IMG/VR virus record: IMGVR_UViG_3300034375_000839
Location: 1-57,957 of that record
Length of the DNA: 57,957 bases
DNA from: a virus
Reading direction: 5' to 3' (one strand)
A program made the translations under genes and the position numbers. Shown one piece after another: positions 1 through 8,099 of the stretch (positions are counted from its first letter, which is position 1; every line of letters begins with the position of its first letter). Under the pieces are notes generated by a model. It made no database searches and was not told where the DNA came from. It saw only the letters and a program-made list of their open reading frames with translations.

Positions 1-2
1 TT

Positions 3-191
3 ATTGATATTATTATGTTGCATCTTGCAGAAGACCAACAAGGATATCAAAACTTTGAAAAATTTGGTGGGTTACCTTCTACTAAGTCTTTTGGCACTAG
101 CCCAACTGGTGATATAAAATTTACTACTACTGGTGCTGGGGCAGTAGGAGACTCTTACCAAGTGGTTCTTAGAGTGTCTAAAGATTATTAA
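3..191 (+). CDS. 3' end of a virion-associated gene (5' end outside window)
   Basis: The window opens inside a reading frame whose last 62 codons are visible, ending in LRVSKDY and a TAA. It contains SPTGDIKFTTTGAGAVGDSY, a Thr/Gly-rich beta-type stretch that I associate with small structural genes of marine podoviruses. It ends 11 bp before the next gene, with that gene's AAGGAGA ribosome site between. Its counterpart at the other end of the window (just before 57746) is an unrelated 29-residue gene, so this end of the contig may represent a different strain. Function unknown. Confidence 0.6.
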   Translation: MDIIMLHLAEDQQGYQNFEKFGGLPSTKSFGTSPTGDIKFTTTGAGAVGDSYQVVLRVSKDY

Positions 192-202
192 GGAGAATAA
201 AT

Positions 203-1003
203 ATGGCTCAAGTATCTTCAATTAGTAGGGTTGGAACTACTGAGCCATTTTATCTTCAAGTAGCTCGTAATCAAATATCATTTCACAAAAGTATTTTTAA
301 ATTTGGTAATAATACAAGTGTTGGAAATACTTTAGAAACAGTATGGGCAGAAGGTGGTCTTTATAGTTATCTAACTTCTGCTTCTGTACTAAAAGTCTCT
401 AGTTCTTCAACTGCAGATACTTCAGCAGGAACAGGAGCAAGAACTGTACAACTTTTTGGCTTAGATACAAACTATGATGAAATAAACGAAACAGTTACTT
501 TAAATGGTCAGACTGCAGTAAATACAACTAAAGAGTATTTAAGAATCAATAGAATGGTTGTTAGGTCTGCAGGAACTGGTGGTGCAAATGCAGGTGTTAT
601 ATATGCAGGCACAGGTACAGTTACAACAGGTGTTCCTGCTAATGTTTATGCTTCTGTAAATGGAGTAACAGGAGCAAATCAAAGTCTGATGGCTCTTTGG
701 ACAGTCCCAGCAGGATACACTGCTTACATTCTTCAATATGATATATCTAATGGAACTACTTCTAATACTCCTGCAGTTTGTAAAATGGTACTAGCAGTAA
801 GACCTTATGGAGAAGTTTTTCAATCTAAAGATGTTAAATCTTTAACAACAAGTATGCACGTTGAAGAAACATTTTCAATTCCTTTAAAGGTTGAGGAAAA
901 ATCAGATATTGAGGTAAGAGCATTATCTTCTTCAGGTAGTGTCAGCTTTGATATTTCAGCAGCTTTAGAAATTATATATATTAAGAATGAGACATTGACA
1001 TGA
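203..1003 (+). CDS. virion structural protein, 266 aa (variant of the gene at 57746)
   Basis: A Ser/Thr/Gly-rich, beta-sheet-type protein without a cleavable signal, typical of phage decoration or head-tail proteins. It has a strong AAGGAGA site 6 bp upstream. It overlaps the next gene by 4 bp (ATGA). Bases 292-414 are identical to 57835-57957, where a second copy begins with a clearly different N-terminus (MAQVSSISRVG here, MAVYSSITRFG there). The shared core implies recombination between alleles or strain variation. The precise role is not recognisable; the structural call rests on composition and position. Confidence 0.65.
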   Translation: MAQVSSISRVGTTEPFYLQVARNQISFHKSIFKFGNNTSVGNTLETVWAEGGLYSYLTSASVLKVSSSSTADTSAGTGARTVQLFGLDTNYDEINETVTLNGQTAVNTTKEYLRINRMVVRSAGTGGANAGVIYAGTGTVTTGVPANVYASVNGVTGANQSLMALWTVPAGYTAYILQYDISNGTTSNTPAVCKMVLAVRPYGEVFQSKDVKSLTTSMHVEETFSIPLKVEEKSDIEVRALSSSGSVSFDISAALEIIYIKNETLT

Positions 1004-1671
1004 GTACATCAGGCACATATGACTTTTCTATGGACATAGATGAAGTCATTCAAGAAGCAATGGAAATGATAGGTGGTGAGCCTACACTAGGACATGAACC
1101 TAAATCTGCAAGAAGGTCAATTAACTTACTACTATCTGATTGGCAAAACAGAGACATAATGTTATGGACTGCAGAAACTTCTGTGTTTACAGTTTCTGTA
1201 AGTACAACTACATATTCACTTGCATCTTCAAGCATTGACGTATTAGAAGCAGTTGTTAATAGAGATAATACTGACATACAGTTAGAACGTATATCTATGC
1301 AAGAATATTTAAAGATACCTAATAAGAGACAAACAGGTAGACCTACTCAGTATGCAGTAAGACATGAAAGAGATAACCCTGTAGTCTATCTCTGGCCGCT
1401 ACCTGAAAATTCTACAGACCAAGTAAAGATAGAACTTATAAGATATATGCAGGATGTTAATAAGTCTGCAGTACAAACAGCAGATATTTCAAGAAAGTTT
1501 TTACCATGTTTAAGTGCAGGTCTTGCATATTATATGTCAATGAAAAGACCTAATGTAGACATGAATAGAATTACAATGATTAAAACAGAATATGAAGAAA
1601 GACTTGCAAGAGCTTTAACTGAAGACAGAGAAAGAGCAAGTCTTTTTATAACACCAAAGATTAGTATATAA
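1000..1671 (+). CDS. head-tail adaptor / tail tube-like protein, 223 aa
   Basis: The N-terminal helical region (IDEVIQEAMEMIGG, then SINLLLSDWQNRDIMLW) followed by a beta segment and a C-terminal helical region (KTEYEERLARALTEDRERA) is the layout of P22 gp4-like or T7 tail-tube-A-like adaptors, which dock under the portal. The length of about 220 residues fits. The start overlaps the upstream stop (ATGA), so the gene is translationally coupled. It is the second adaptor-like gene in the genome, after 51319. The family placement is inferred from pattern, not searched. Confidence 0.6.
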   Translation: MSTSGTYDFSMDIDEVIQEAMEMIGGEPTLGHEPKSARRSINLLLSDWQNRDIMLWTAETSVFTVSVSTTTYSLASSSIDVLEAVVNRDNTDIQLERISMQEYLKIPNKRQTGRPTQYAVRHERDNPVVYLWPLPENSTDQVKIELIRYMQDVNKSAVQTADISRKFLPCLSAGLAYYMSMKRPNVDMNRITMIKTEYEERLARALTEDRERASLFITPKISI

Positions 1672-1949
1672 TGGCTACAAATAAAAATGTATATGGTTTG
1701 TGTGACACTTGTGGTTTTAGATATAAGTTAAGACAGCTTAAAAAAACCAGTTATGGAACAATGGTATGTCCTCAAGATTATGATGGAGCATATGATTTAA
1801 AGAACCATCCACAAAATAAAAGTCCACGAATACAAGAAAACTTTTTTATTAGAGATTCACGACCTGACCCTAGAACAGATATACAATCTAATTGGGAGTC
1901 ATTAGAACAAAATTGGGAAGATACTAACAATGATTGGAATACAATATGA
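1671..1949 (+). CDS. small putative zinc-ribbon virion protein, 92 aa
   Basis: The N-terminus carries CDTCGF and then a lone Cys in MVCPQDYD, which looks like a partial zinc ribbon (CxxC...C). The C-terminus is acidic and Asn/Trp-rich (NWESLEQNWEDTNNDWNTI). It starts on TAATG of the adaptor gene and ends in ATGA with the fibre gene, so it belongs to the head-tail operon. Similar short proteins with repeated NW motifs sit next to adaptors in marine phages, to my recollection. Role unknown. Confidence 0.6.
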   Translation: MATNKNVYGLCDTCGFRYKLRQLKKTSYGTMVCPQDYDGAYDLKNHPQNKSPRIQENFFIRDSRPDPRTDIQSNWESLEQNWEDTNNDWNTI

Positions 1950-3391
1950 GTAATTTTACAGGGCAAAAAATTGCAAATACTTATAAACAATTACTTCAAG
2001 TTAATACAAGTAACTCAGATTTAAGTAGCACTTTAATAACTGTAGAGACAGGAGCAGGTAATGCAACTCCACTACAACTTGCAACAGACAAAGTTAATAT
2101 TAATGGAACATTTCAATTAGGTGGAGAAACTTTAACTGCCAATGTTTCTGCATTAAATAACATTGCAGACCTTTCAGGTATTACAGGAATTGTTGTAGGA
2201 GATTCAGGAAGTCTTTCAGGAAGAACTCTTGTTGGTGGAAGTCCTATAACAATTACTAATGCTAATGGTACTGCAGGCAACCCTACTATAAGTCTTGCCA
2301 CTACAGGGATAACTTCTGCAACTTATGGACCATTAGCTAGACTTAATATAGATACATATGGAAGAGTTATAGATGTAAGTATTGCAACTACAGTTTCTGC
2401 AAATTCATTTATAGGTGGAGTTTTTAATGGTTCTTCTCTTACTGTAGAAAACGATACTTCTATTGGTGGTGATGTAGTTATTCAAGGCACTACTAATATG
2501 AAGGCAGTTAGTGCAACTGATGTAACTTTAAATAATCTTACTGTCGGAACTAAAATAACTGCAGCAACAGTTACTGCAACTACAATAGAAACAAGTGTAT
2601 TAAGAGCAACTAAAGCAAGTATAACAGATTTAACTGCAGACACTTTAAGTTTTGATAGTGTGTCTGTTAGTTCTATAAACACAAATATTGTTAATGTTGT
2701 TAGTTCTACAAACTTATCTGATAATGCCACTCTTAATTTTGGTGATGATAATGATTTAATTATTCAACATAATGGAGTTCATTCTGTAATTAAAGAAGCA
2801 GGAACTGGTGATTTATTTATTCAGAGTAACAGAATAAAATTAACTAATACTGGTTCGTTTTCAATGCTTACTCTTGCAGATGGACAAGACGCAGAGTTTC
2901 CATATGGTGTACAAGTTAGTGGTACAGTAAGTGCAACAAGTTTTGTAGGACCTACTATTACTTCTATTAATAATGTAATAGCTAATGTAAGTGCTTTAAC
3001 ACAAACTAATCTTGATGCAGTTACATCTATTAATACAGTTATAGATAATCTTAGTGCAACTATAGCAACAAGTATTGATAATAGAACTCAAGCAATTACA
3101 AGTATAAATAATGTTATTACAAATCTTAGTGCCACATTTGCTACAAGTATTGATAATACAAATACAAATGTAACAACTAATATAAATGCCATTACAAGTA
3201 TTAATACTGTTATTACAAATCTTAGTGCAACAATGGCAACGAGTATTGATAATACAAATACAAATGTAACAACTAATATAAATGCTATTACAAGTATTAA
3301 TACTGTTGTAGCTAATTTATCTTCTACAATGGCAACAAGTATTGATAACACTAATGGTGCAGCTCTTGCATTTGCTATTGCATTAGGATAA
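1946..3391 (+). CDS. tail fibre protein with tandem coiled repeats, 481 aa
   Basis: I start the gene at the ATG at 1946 (ATGA overlap with the previous stop) rather than an upstream TTG at 1934. The N-terminal half is a Thr/Ala/Gly beta-rich fibre shaft. The middle has DNATLNFGDDNDLIIQHNG, a motif shared with other phage fibres. The C-terminal part consists of about three 32-residue repeats of the type AITSINTVITNLSATMATSIDN, a regular hydrophobic spacing suited to a trimeric coiled coil. It very likely forms part of an adhesion fibre. The exact repeats at DNA level make repeat-number change easy. Confidence 0.75.
   Translation: MSNFTGQKIANTYKQLLQVNTSNSDLSSTLITVETGAGNATPLQLATDKVNINGTFQLGGETLTANVSALNNIADLSGITGIVVGDSGSLSGRTLVGGSPITITNANGTAGNPTISLATTGITSATYGPLARLNIDTYGRVIDVSIATTVSANSFIGGVFNGSSLTVENDTSIGGDVVIQGTTNMKAVSATDVTLNNLTVGTKITAATVTATTIETSVLRATKASITDLTADTLSFDSVSVSSINTNIVNVVSSTNLSDNATLNFGDDNDLIIQHNGVHSVIKEAGTGDLFIQSNRIKLTNTGSFSMLTLADGQDAEFPYGVQVSGTVSATSFVGPTITSINNVIANVSALTQTNLDAVTSINTVIDNLSATIATSIDNRTQAITSINNVITNLSATFATSIDNTNTNVTTNINAITSINTVITNLSATMATSIDNTNTNVTTNINAITSINTVVANLSSTMATSIDNTNGAALAFAIALG
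3089..3352 (+). repeat. 96-bp direct repeat, about 2.75 copies, in the fibre gene
   Basis: Units begin at 3089, 3185 and 3281 (period 96 bp, 32 codons, in frame). Units two and three are nearly identical; the first is more diverged; the third is cut short near 3352. More distant versions are visible upstream from about 2955. The in-frame period means copy number can change without breaking the fibre. Confidence 0.85.
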
Positions 3392-3406
3392 AACATCAAG
3401 TATAAT
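3378..3406 (+). promoter_or_regulatory. sigma-70-like promoter before 3429
   Basis: TTGCAT at 3378-3383, a 17-bp spacer and TATAAT at 3401-3406, followed by further overlapping TATAAT-like hexamers up to 3416. The -35 lies inside the end of the fibre gene. The same TTGCAT-17-TATAAT arrangement occurs at 50971. It would boost expression of the fibre block starting at 3429. Confidence 0.5.
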
Positions 3407-3428
3407 ATAATATAATAAGGAAAAAGAA

Positions 3429-3776
3429 ATGGCAAACTTATTTTTATCAGAAACAAATGCAGGGATTGGAACATCGTCTGCTACCATATTAACATGTGGT
3501 GCTGATACTGAAACTACCATTATAGGTCTTAGTATTTCTAACATAGTTACAAGTCAAATCACTGTAGATGTACAGCTTGATGCTTCAGGTCGTACTAGTG
3601 GTACAGAAGACAGTGTATACATTGTTAAGGATGCACCTATACCTGTAGGTGGTTCATTGGTAGTTGTAGGTGGAGACCAAAAACTTGTATTAGAACCAGG
3701 AGATGCAGTTAAAGTTACATCTAGTCAGGCATCTTCTGCTGATGTTGTTCTGAGTCATCTAGATATTACAACATAA
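3429..3776 (+). CDS. small virion structural protein, 115 aa
   Basis: A compact all-beta sequence with alternating hydrophobic residues (TTIIGLSISNIVTSQITVDV, then PVGGSLVVVGGDQKLVLE), ending VVLSHLDITT. This resembles small fibre-attachment or decoration proteins of marine podoviruses. It has an AAGGAAA ribosome site, and a promoter-like sequence precedes it. It lies directly before the first long fibre. The function is inferred from composition and context only. Confidence 0.6.
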   Translation: MANLFLSETNAGIGTSSATILTCGADTETTIIGLSISNIVTSQITVDVQLDASGRTSGTEDSVYIVKDAPIPVGGSLVVVGGDQKLVLEPGDAVKVTSSQASSADVVLSHLDITT

Positions 3777-3786
3777 GGGGTAACGT

Positions 3787-5346
3787 ATGACATACGTAGG
3801 GAAAAAACCTGCCGATATAATTGCAACTGCTGTTGACACAACTACAGGTACGTTTAGTGGTGACCTGACAGTAGACACAAACACACTTTATGTAGACTCA
3901 GCTAACAATAAGGTTGGTGTGGGTACTGTAAGTCCTCAAAGAATCTTACATTTAAATGAAGCTACTAGTGGGTCTAATTATTTACATATTACCAATAGCA
4001 CTACTGGTACAACATCCACAGATGGTTTGATATTTGGTATAGATGGTTCAGAGCAAGGTTATATTTGGCATTATGAAGCAAAAAACTTTATATTAGGAAC
4101 TAATAACACAGAACGCATGAGAATAGACTCCAGTGGCAACGTGGGTATTGGTACTAGTAGTCCTAGTGTTGAACTTTCAATCGCTGGTTCTGACCCGCAA
4201 CTTGTCCTTTGGGAGGGAACTGATGGAGCAAGTAGTTCAAAGGTTCAACTTGGAACGGGAGCTGTTCAAGGTTTTGTAAATATTCATAAGGGAGATGGAA
4301 CAAGAACAGTTCAATTAAACTCTGATGGTGATACCTACCTTAATGGTGGCAATGTTGGTATTGGTACTAGTAGTCCTTCAGAAACACTTGAGATAAACAG
4401 TGGCATAGGAAACATTGGTGCAAAACTTGTAAGCACAGACAATTTAGCAGTAATTGCCTTTAAAGATAACAGCACAACAGATGTTCAGTATTTAGGTGCT
4501 AATGGTGATAACTTAGTGTTTCATGCAGGAACTACACCATCAGAACGCATGAGAATAGACAGCAATGGAAGAGCCTTAATAAATTTAACTGGAGAAGTTC
4601 AATCTTCTAATGCAAAGTTACAGATTAGCAATACTGCTGATGATGTTGTTTTAATTAACAGAACAAATGATGGTGACCAAATAACTTTTCATGTCAATGG
4701 AAACTCTGCATCAGGAAGTATTGGTACTTTTGATGCAGGTTACTTATATATTGCATCAACTCGTACAACAGATGCAGGTATAAAAATTGGTACATCTCGT
4801 GTTGTGCCGAGTACCACAACTGGTGCAGATAGGGATGATGCTATTGACTTAGGTTATTCTAGTGGTCGTTGGAAAGACCTCTACCTATCAGGTGGTGTAG
4901 TCTTTGGTAGCACTGGTGGTGCAGTAACAAGCAAAACTTTGGATGACTATGAAGAGGGAACTTGCACATTTACTTATACTGGAAGCAGTGGTAATCCCAC
5001 TGTAACCTATGGTAGTGTTAGATATGGTTTTTATACAAAAATAGGTAGAAAAGTTTTTATTGAAGGAAGGATTAGAACAGATGCTTTTAGTGGTGGTTCA
5101 GGTTTACTTCAAGTATCTGGTTTACCATTTACTGTATCAAATATAGACCCAGACAAATACACTTCAGGTGGTGGTATAGTTTCAAATGATTTTGGTTCTA
5201 ATCAGCCACATTCAACAATGGCAATAGCAGGAACTACATCATTTTACTGTATATATGGAAACTATAATGTAAATAATATTTCTGATTGTCAAGATGGTTC
5301 TAATAAAAATCAAATACAGTTTTCATTTTTTTATATGGCAATATAA
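3787..5346 (+). CDS. tail fibre protein with GNVGIGT repeats, 519 aa
   Basis: Starts MTYVGKKPADII, a common N-terminus in marine phage fibres. It then carries repeated blocks of the type ERMRIDSSGNVGIGTSSPS, beta-helical repeats typical of receptor-binding fibres. The C-terminal region from DDYEEGTCTFTYTGSSGNP to the end is a conserved fibre tip module in cyanophages and pelagic phages. No peptidase S74 auto-cleavage domain is visible. It shares 29-bp DNA repeats with the fibre at 8100. Confidence 0.8.
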   Translation: MTYVGKKPADIIATAVDTTTGTFSGDLTVDTNTLYVDSANNKVGVGTVSPQRILHLNEATSGSNYLHITNSTTGTTSTDGLIFGIDGSEQGYIWHYEAKNFILGTNNTERMRIDSSGNVGIGTSSPSVELSIAGSDPQLVLWEGTDGASSSKVQLGTGAVQGFVNIHKGDGTRTVQLNSDGDTYLNGGNVGIGTSSPSETLEINSGIGNIGAKLVSTDNLAVIAFKDNSTTDVQYLGANGDNLVFHAGTTPSERMRIDSNGRALINLTGEVQSSNAKLQISNTADDVVLINRTNDGDQITFHVNGNSASGSIGTFDAGYLYIASTRTTDAGIKIGTSRVVPSTTTGADRDDAIDLGYSSGRWKDLYLSGGVVFGSTGGAVTSKTLDDYEEGTCTFTYTGSSGNPTVTYGSVRYGFYTKIGRKVFIEGRIRTDAFSGGSGLLQVSGLPFTVSNIDPDKYTSGGGIVSNDFGSNQPHSTMAIAGTTSFYCIYGNYNVNNISDCQDGSNKNQIQFSFFYMAI

Positions 5347-5359
5347 ATAGGAGATAAAA

Positions 5360-5635
5360 ATGGCTTTAACAGAAGAGACAATACAAGACAAAATAGAAAT
5401 CGTAGGTGACTACAAAATGGTTCAGGTGAGGACAGCAGTGGTTATCAAGAGAGATGGCACAGAGATAAGCAGAAGCTTCTCAAGGCACGTTGTTGCACCT
5501 AATATAAGTGCAACTGACTTAGCCAATGAGAGTACAGAAGTACAAGCAATATGTAATGCAGTACATACAGAAGCAATCAAGACAGCATATGCTACACATT
5601 TAGCTAACACACATTTAGCTAACCAAGAGGTTTAA
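5360..5635 (+). CDS. small fibre-associated protein, 91 aa
   Basis: Short protein with an N-terminal charged helix and a beta segment (VQVRTAVVIKRDGTEISRSF), then a helical Ala-rich C-terminus with HLANTHLANQEV. Similar short proteins lie between fibre genes in marine phages and may be chaperones or fibre-tip partners; that role is an inference. It sits between two fibres, 13 bp after the first, with a GGAGATAA ribosome site. Confidence 0.6.
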   Translation: MALTEETIQDKIEIVGDYKMVQVRTAVVIKRDGTEISRSFSRHVVAPNISATDLANESTEVQAICNAVHTEAIKTAYATHLANTHLANQEV

Positions 5636-5638
5636 TTA

Positions 5639-7417
5639 ATGGCATACATAGGAGTATCTCCTTCCAACGGAGTTAGACAAAAACATACCTATACTGCTAC
5701 TTCAGGTCAGACCACGTTTACTGGTTCAGACAATGCAGAGAATGTTACGTTAAGCTATAGAGATAGCAACTACGTTGATGTATATAGAAATGGTGTTAAG
5801 CTAGGTGACGCAGATTATACTGCCACTAGTGGTACATCTGTTGTACTAGGAGAAGGTGCTGCTGTTAATGATATAGTAGAGATTGTAACATATGATGTAT
5901 TCTCTGTAGCTGATACAGTAAGCAAGGCAGATGGTGGTACGTTTGATGGTAATGTTGCAATGGCAGGTACTCTTGCAGTTACAGGTGAGACTACTCTAAG
6001 TACACATCTTAACATGGGTGATAATGATATTATAAAAGTAGGTGACGGTGCTGACTTACAGATTTATCATGACCCATCTGCTCCCGGAGGAGCAACAAAC
6101 TTTATAAAAGAAAATGGAGGAATCTACACTTTTATTCAAGGTAATACTTTAAGACTAAGAAATAGAGATGGAAGTAAAAATTATATTAACATGGTTAGTG
6201 GTGCTGGTGTTGATATATACTACGATAATGCACCCAAACTAGCCACCACCTCAACAGGCATACAAGTAACAGGTAACATAGCTAATGCTAGTGGTGATTT
6301 TACACTTGATGTAGCAGGAGATATTACTCTTGATGCTGATGGTGAAGATATAAGATTAAAAGATGGTGGTTATGAATGGGGTAGATTTACTCATACAGGT
6401 CATTTTGGGATACAAAATCCAGTCAGTAATGCAGACATACAGTTTTTTGGCAATGATGGTGGTGCGACTATTACTGCTCTTACACTTGATATGTCAGATG
6501 CAGGTACTGCTACATTTAATCACGATATAAAACTATCTGATAATGCAATTATTGATTGTGGTGGAAACCTAAGATTAGATGCTGAAAATGCAAATATAAT
6601 TTTTCAAGATACTGGAACAGCTTATGGAAAAATATTTAAAAGTAGTGATGACTTTGTAATAAAATCAGAAATTAATCACGGAGACATAATTTTTCAAGGA
6701 TTTTATAATGGTTCTACTATAACTGCTCTTACCCTTAATATGGGAATTGATGGTACTGCCCAGTTTAAGGATAAAATACAATGCAATTCTATAAATACTG
6801 GTTCTTCTACTGGAAGTTTAACAATGTTTGGTGGTGGTACAAACAAGGGTGGTACGATTGAGTTATCAGGTGGTAACAATACTGGCTCAACTGGAGCAGG
6901 TATTGTATTTAAAACTGGTGCTTCTACTAGCAGTCCTTCAGAAAAAATGAGGATTGACCAATATGGTCATGTAACTATGCCAAATCAACCTGCTTTTCAA
7001 GTTTATGGTAATACAAATACAAGCATTTCCTCATTAGCAACTTACACAACAGCTATTTTAAATGTCGAAGTATTTGACCAAAATGGCGATTTTAACACAG
7101 GTAATTATAAATTTACAGCACCTGTTACTGGCAAATATCAATTAAATGCAATTGTTAGGTTAGATGATTTACAAAATGATTCTACTTTTTATATAGCACA
7201 GATAGGAACATCAAATAAAGAATATAAAGTGATTTTAGATACAGATGTTTTTAGTGCTGATTTACAATATCACACATTTACAATTAGTGTATTAGCAGAT
7301 ATGGATGCAAGTGATACTGCAGAAGTACAAGTCTATCAAAATTCTGGAACTTTAGGAAGTTCTGTAGTAATAGGAAATCCAAATTACACAATTTTTTCAG
7401 GCTACTTAGTAGCATAA
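5639..7417 (+). CDS. tail fibre protein, 592 aa
   Basis: The N-terminus MAYIGVSPSNGVRQKHTYTA followed by a TFTGSDNAENVTLSYRDSNYVDVYRNGVKL segment is a frequent virion-attachment domain of marine phage fibres. The middle is a beta-rich shaft with ADLQIYHDPS and repeated ITALTLDMSDAGTATF blocks. The C-terminal about 150 residues form a C1q/TNF-like jelly roll (FNTGNYKFTAPVTGKYQLNA is the classic start), a trimeric host-binding domain. The start at 5639 follows an AGAGG site. Confidence 0.8.
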   Translation: MAYIGVSPSNGVRQKHTYTATSGQTTFTGSDNAENVTLSYRDSNYVDVYRNGVKLGDADYTATSGTSVVLGEGAAVNDIVEIVTYDVFSVADTVSKADGGTFDGNVAMAGTLAVTGETTLSTHLNMGDNDIIKVGDGADLQIYHDPSAPGGATNFIKENGGIYTFIQGNTLRLRNRDGSKNYINMVSGAGVDIYYDNAPKLATTSTGIQVTGNIANASGDFTLDVAGDITLDADGEDIRLKDGGYEWGRFTHTGHFGIQNPVSNADIQFFGNDGGATITALTLDMSDAGTATFNHDIKLSDNAIIDCGGNLRLDAENANIIFQDTGTAYGKIFKSSDDFVIKSEINHGDIIFQGFYNGSTITALTLNMGIDGTAQFKDKIQCNSINTGSSTGSLTMFGGGTNKGGTIELSGGNNTGSTGAGIVFKTGASTSSPSEKMRIDQYGHVTMPNQPAFQVYGNTNTSISSLATYTTAILNVEVFDQNGDFNTGNYKFTAPVTGKYQLNAIVRLDDLQNDSTFYIAQIGTSNKEYKVILDTDVFSADLQYHTFTISVLADMDASDTAEVQVYQNSGTLGSSVVIGNPNYTIFSGYLVA

Positions 7418-7454
7418 GCCAAAGTGAAACAACGTAACATAAAGGAGTTATAAA

Positions 7455-7754
7455 ATGGCAAACCATACAAAGACAGTAACATTAACAGATTTACAACAGA
7501 AGATTTTATCTAATGATTTGTATAACGACACAGACAATGCAGGAATAGATACTTGGATACAAGGTGCTGTAGATGGCAAGATAAACAACTGTTGGAAAAG
7601 ATTTCAACAAGAGTGGACTACAAAACTAATGAACGACAGTAGCTTCACAGACCCAATACCATCTAATCAAGCAGACTTTGTTGCACTTGTAACAGCAAGA
7701 AGCGACTATCAAAATCGTAAACAACGTGATGATGCCAGTAATATAGGAGAATAA
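7455..7754 (+). CDS. small fibre-associated protein, 99 aa
   Basis: A mostly helical protein: KTVTLTDLQQKILSNDLYN, then WIQGAVDGKINNCWKRFQQEW, and a C-terminal charged helix. It has a strong AAGGAG site and lies between a C1q-tipped fibre and the first of two paralogous accessory genes. I know similar sequences only as hypothetical proteins beside marine fibres; a role in fibre assembly is inferred. Confidence 0.55.
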   Translation: MANHTKTVTLTDLQQKILSNDLYNDTDNAGIDTWIQGAVDGKINNCWKRFQQEWTTKLMNDSSFTDPIPSNQADFVALVTARSDYQNRKQRDDASNIGE

Positions 7755-7755
7755 A

Positions 7756-8085
7756 ATGGCAGTAACATATACTTGGTCAATAGTTGATATGGAAAGACAA
7801 ATAACAATGGGCGATAAGTCTGATGTTATTACACAAATAACATATAAACTAGATGGCACAGAAACAGTAGATGGTACAGAATATACTGGCTCTATAAGTG
7901 AAACTGTTAGTGTTGAACTTGGCAGTCAACCATTTCAAGAATTTAGCTCTGTAACAGAAACAGATGCAATACAATGGGTAAAAGATAAGTTAGGTGCAGA
8001 TGGCATAGCTAATTCTGAGTTAAATGTGTCTAATCAAATAACTGAATCACAAACACCTATAACAGCAATGGGATTATCTTGGTAA
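7756..8085 (+). CDS. fibre accessory protein, paralogue of 9895, 109 aa
   Basis: Begins MAVTYTWSIVDMERQI and ends in GLSW. The gene at 9895 begins MAVTWTIANMERDL and ends in GVSW, and both share an AIxWxKDxLGA block near the C-terminus. The pair is therefore a duplicated accessory gene, each next to the fibre at 8100. The first half is beta-rich, the second a helix. A role as fibre chaperone or tip adaptor is inferred from this pairing. Confidence 0.65.
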   Translation: MAVTYTWSIVDMERQITMGDKSDVITQITYKLDGTETVDGTEYTGSISETVSVELGSQPFQEFSSVTETDAIQWVKDKLGADGIANSELNVSNQITESQTPITAMGLSW

Positions 8086-8099
8086 TTTAGGAGTAATAC

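Noticed and set aside
3088-3474. 128-codon minus-strand frame opposite the fibre repeats
   Set aside because: An antisense shadow of repetitive Ile/Thr/Asn codons; no ribosome site and no reason to be expressed.
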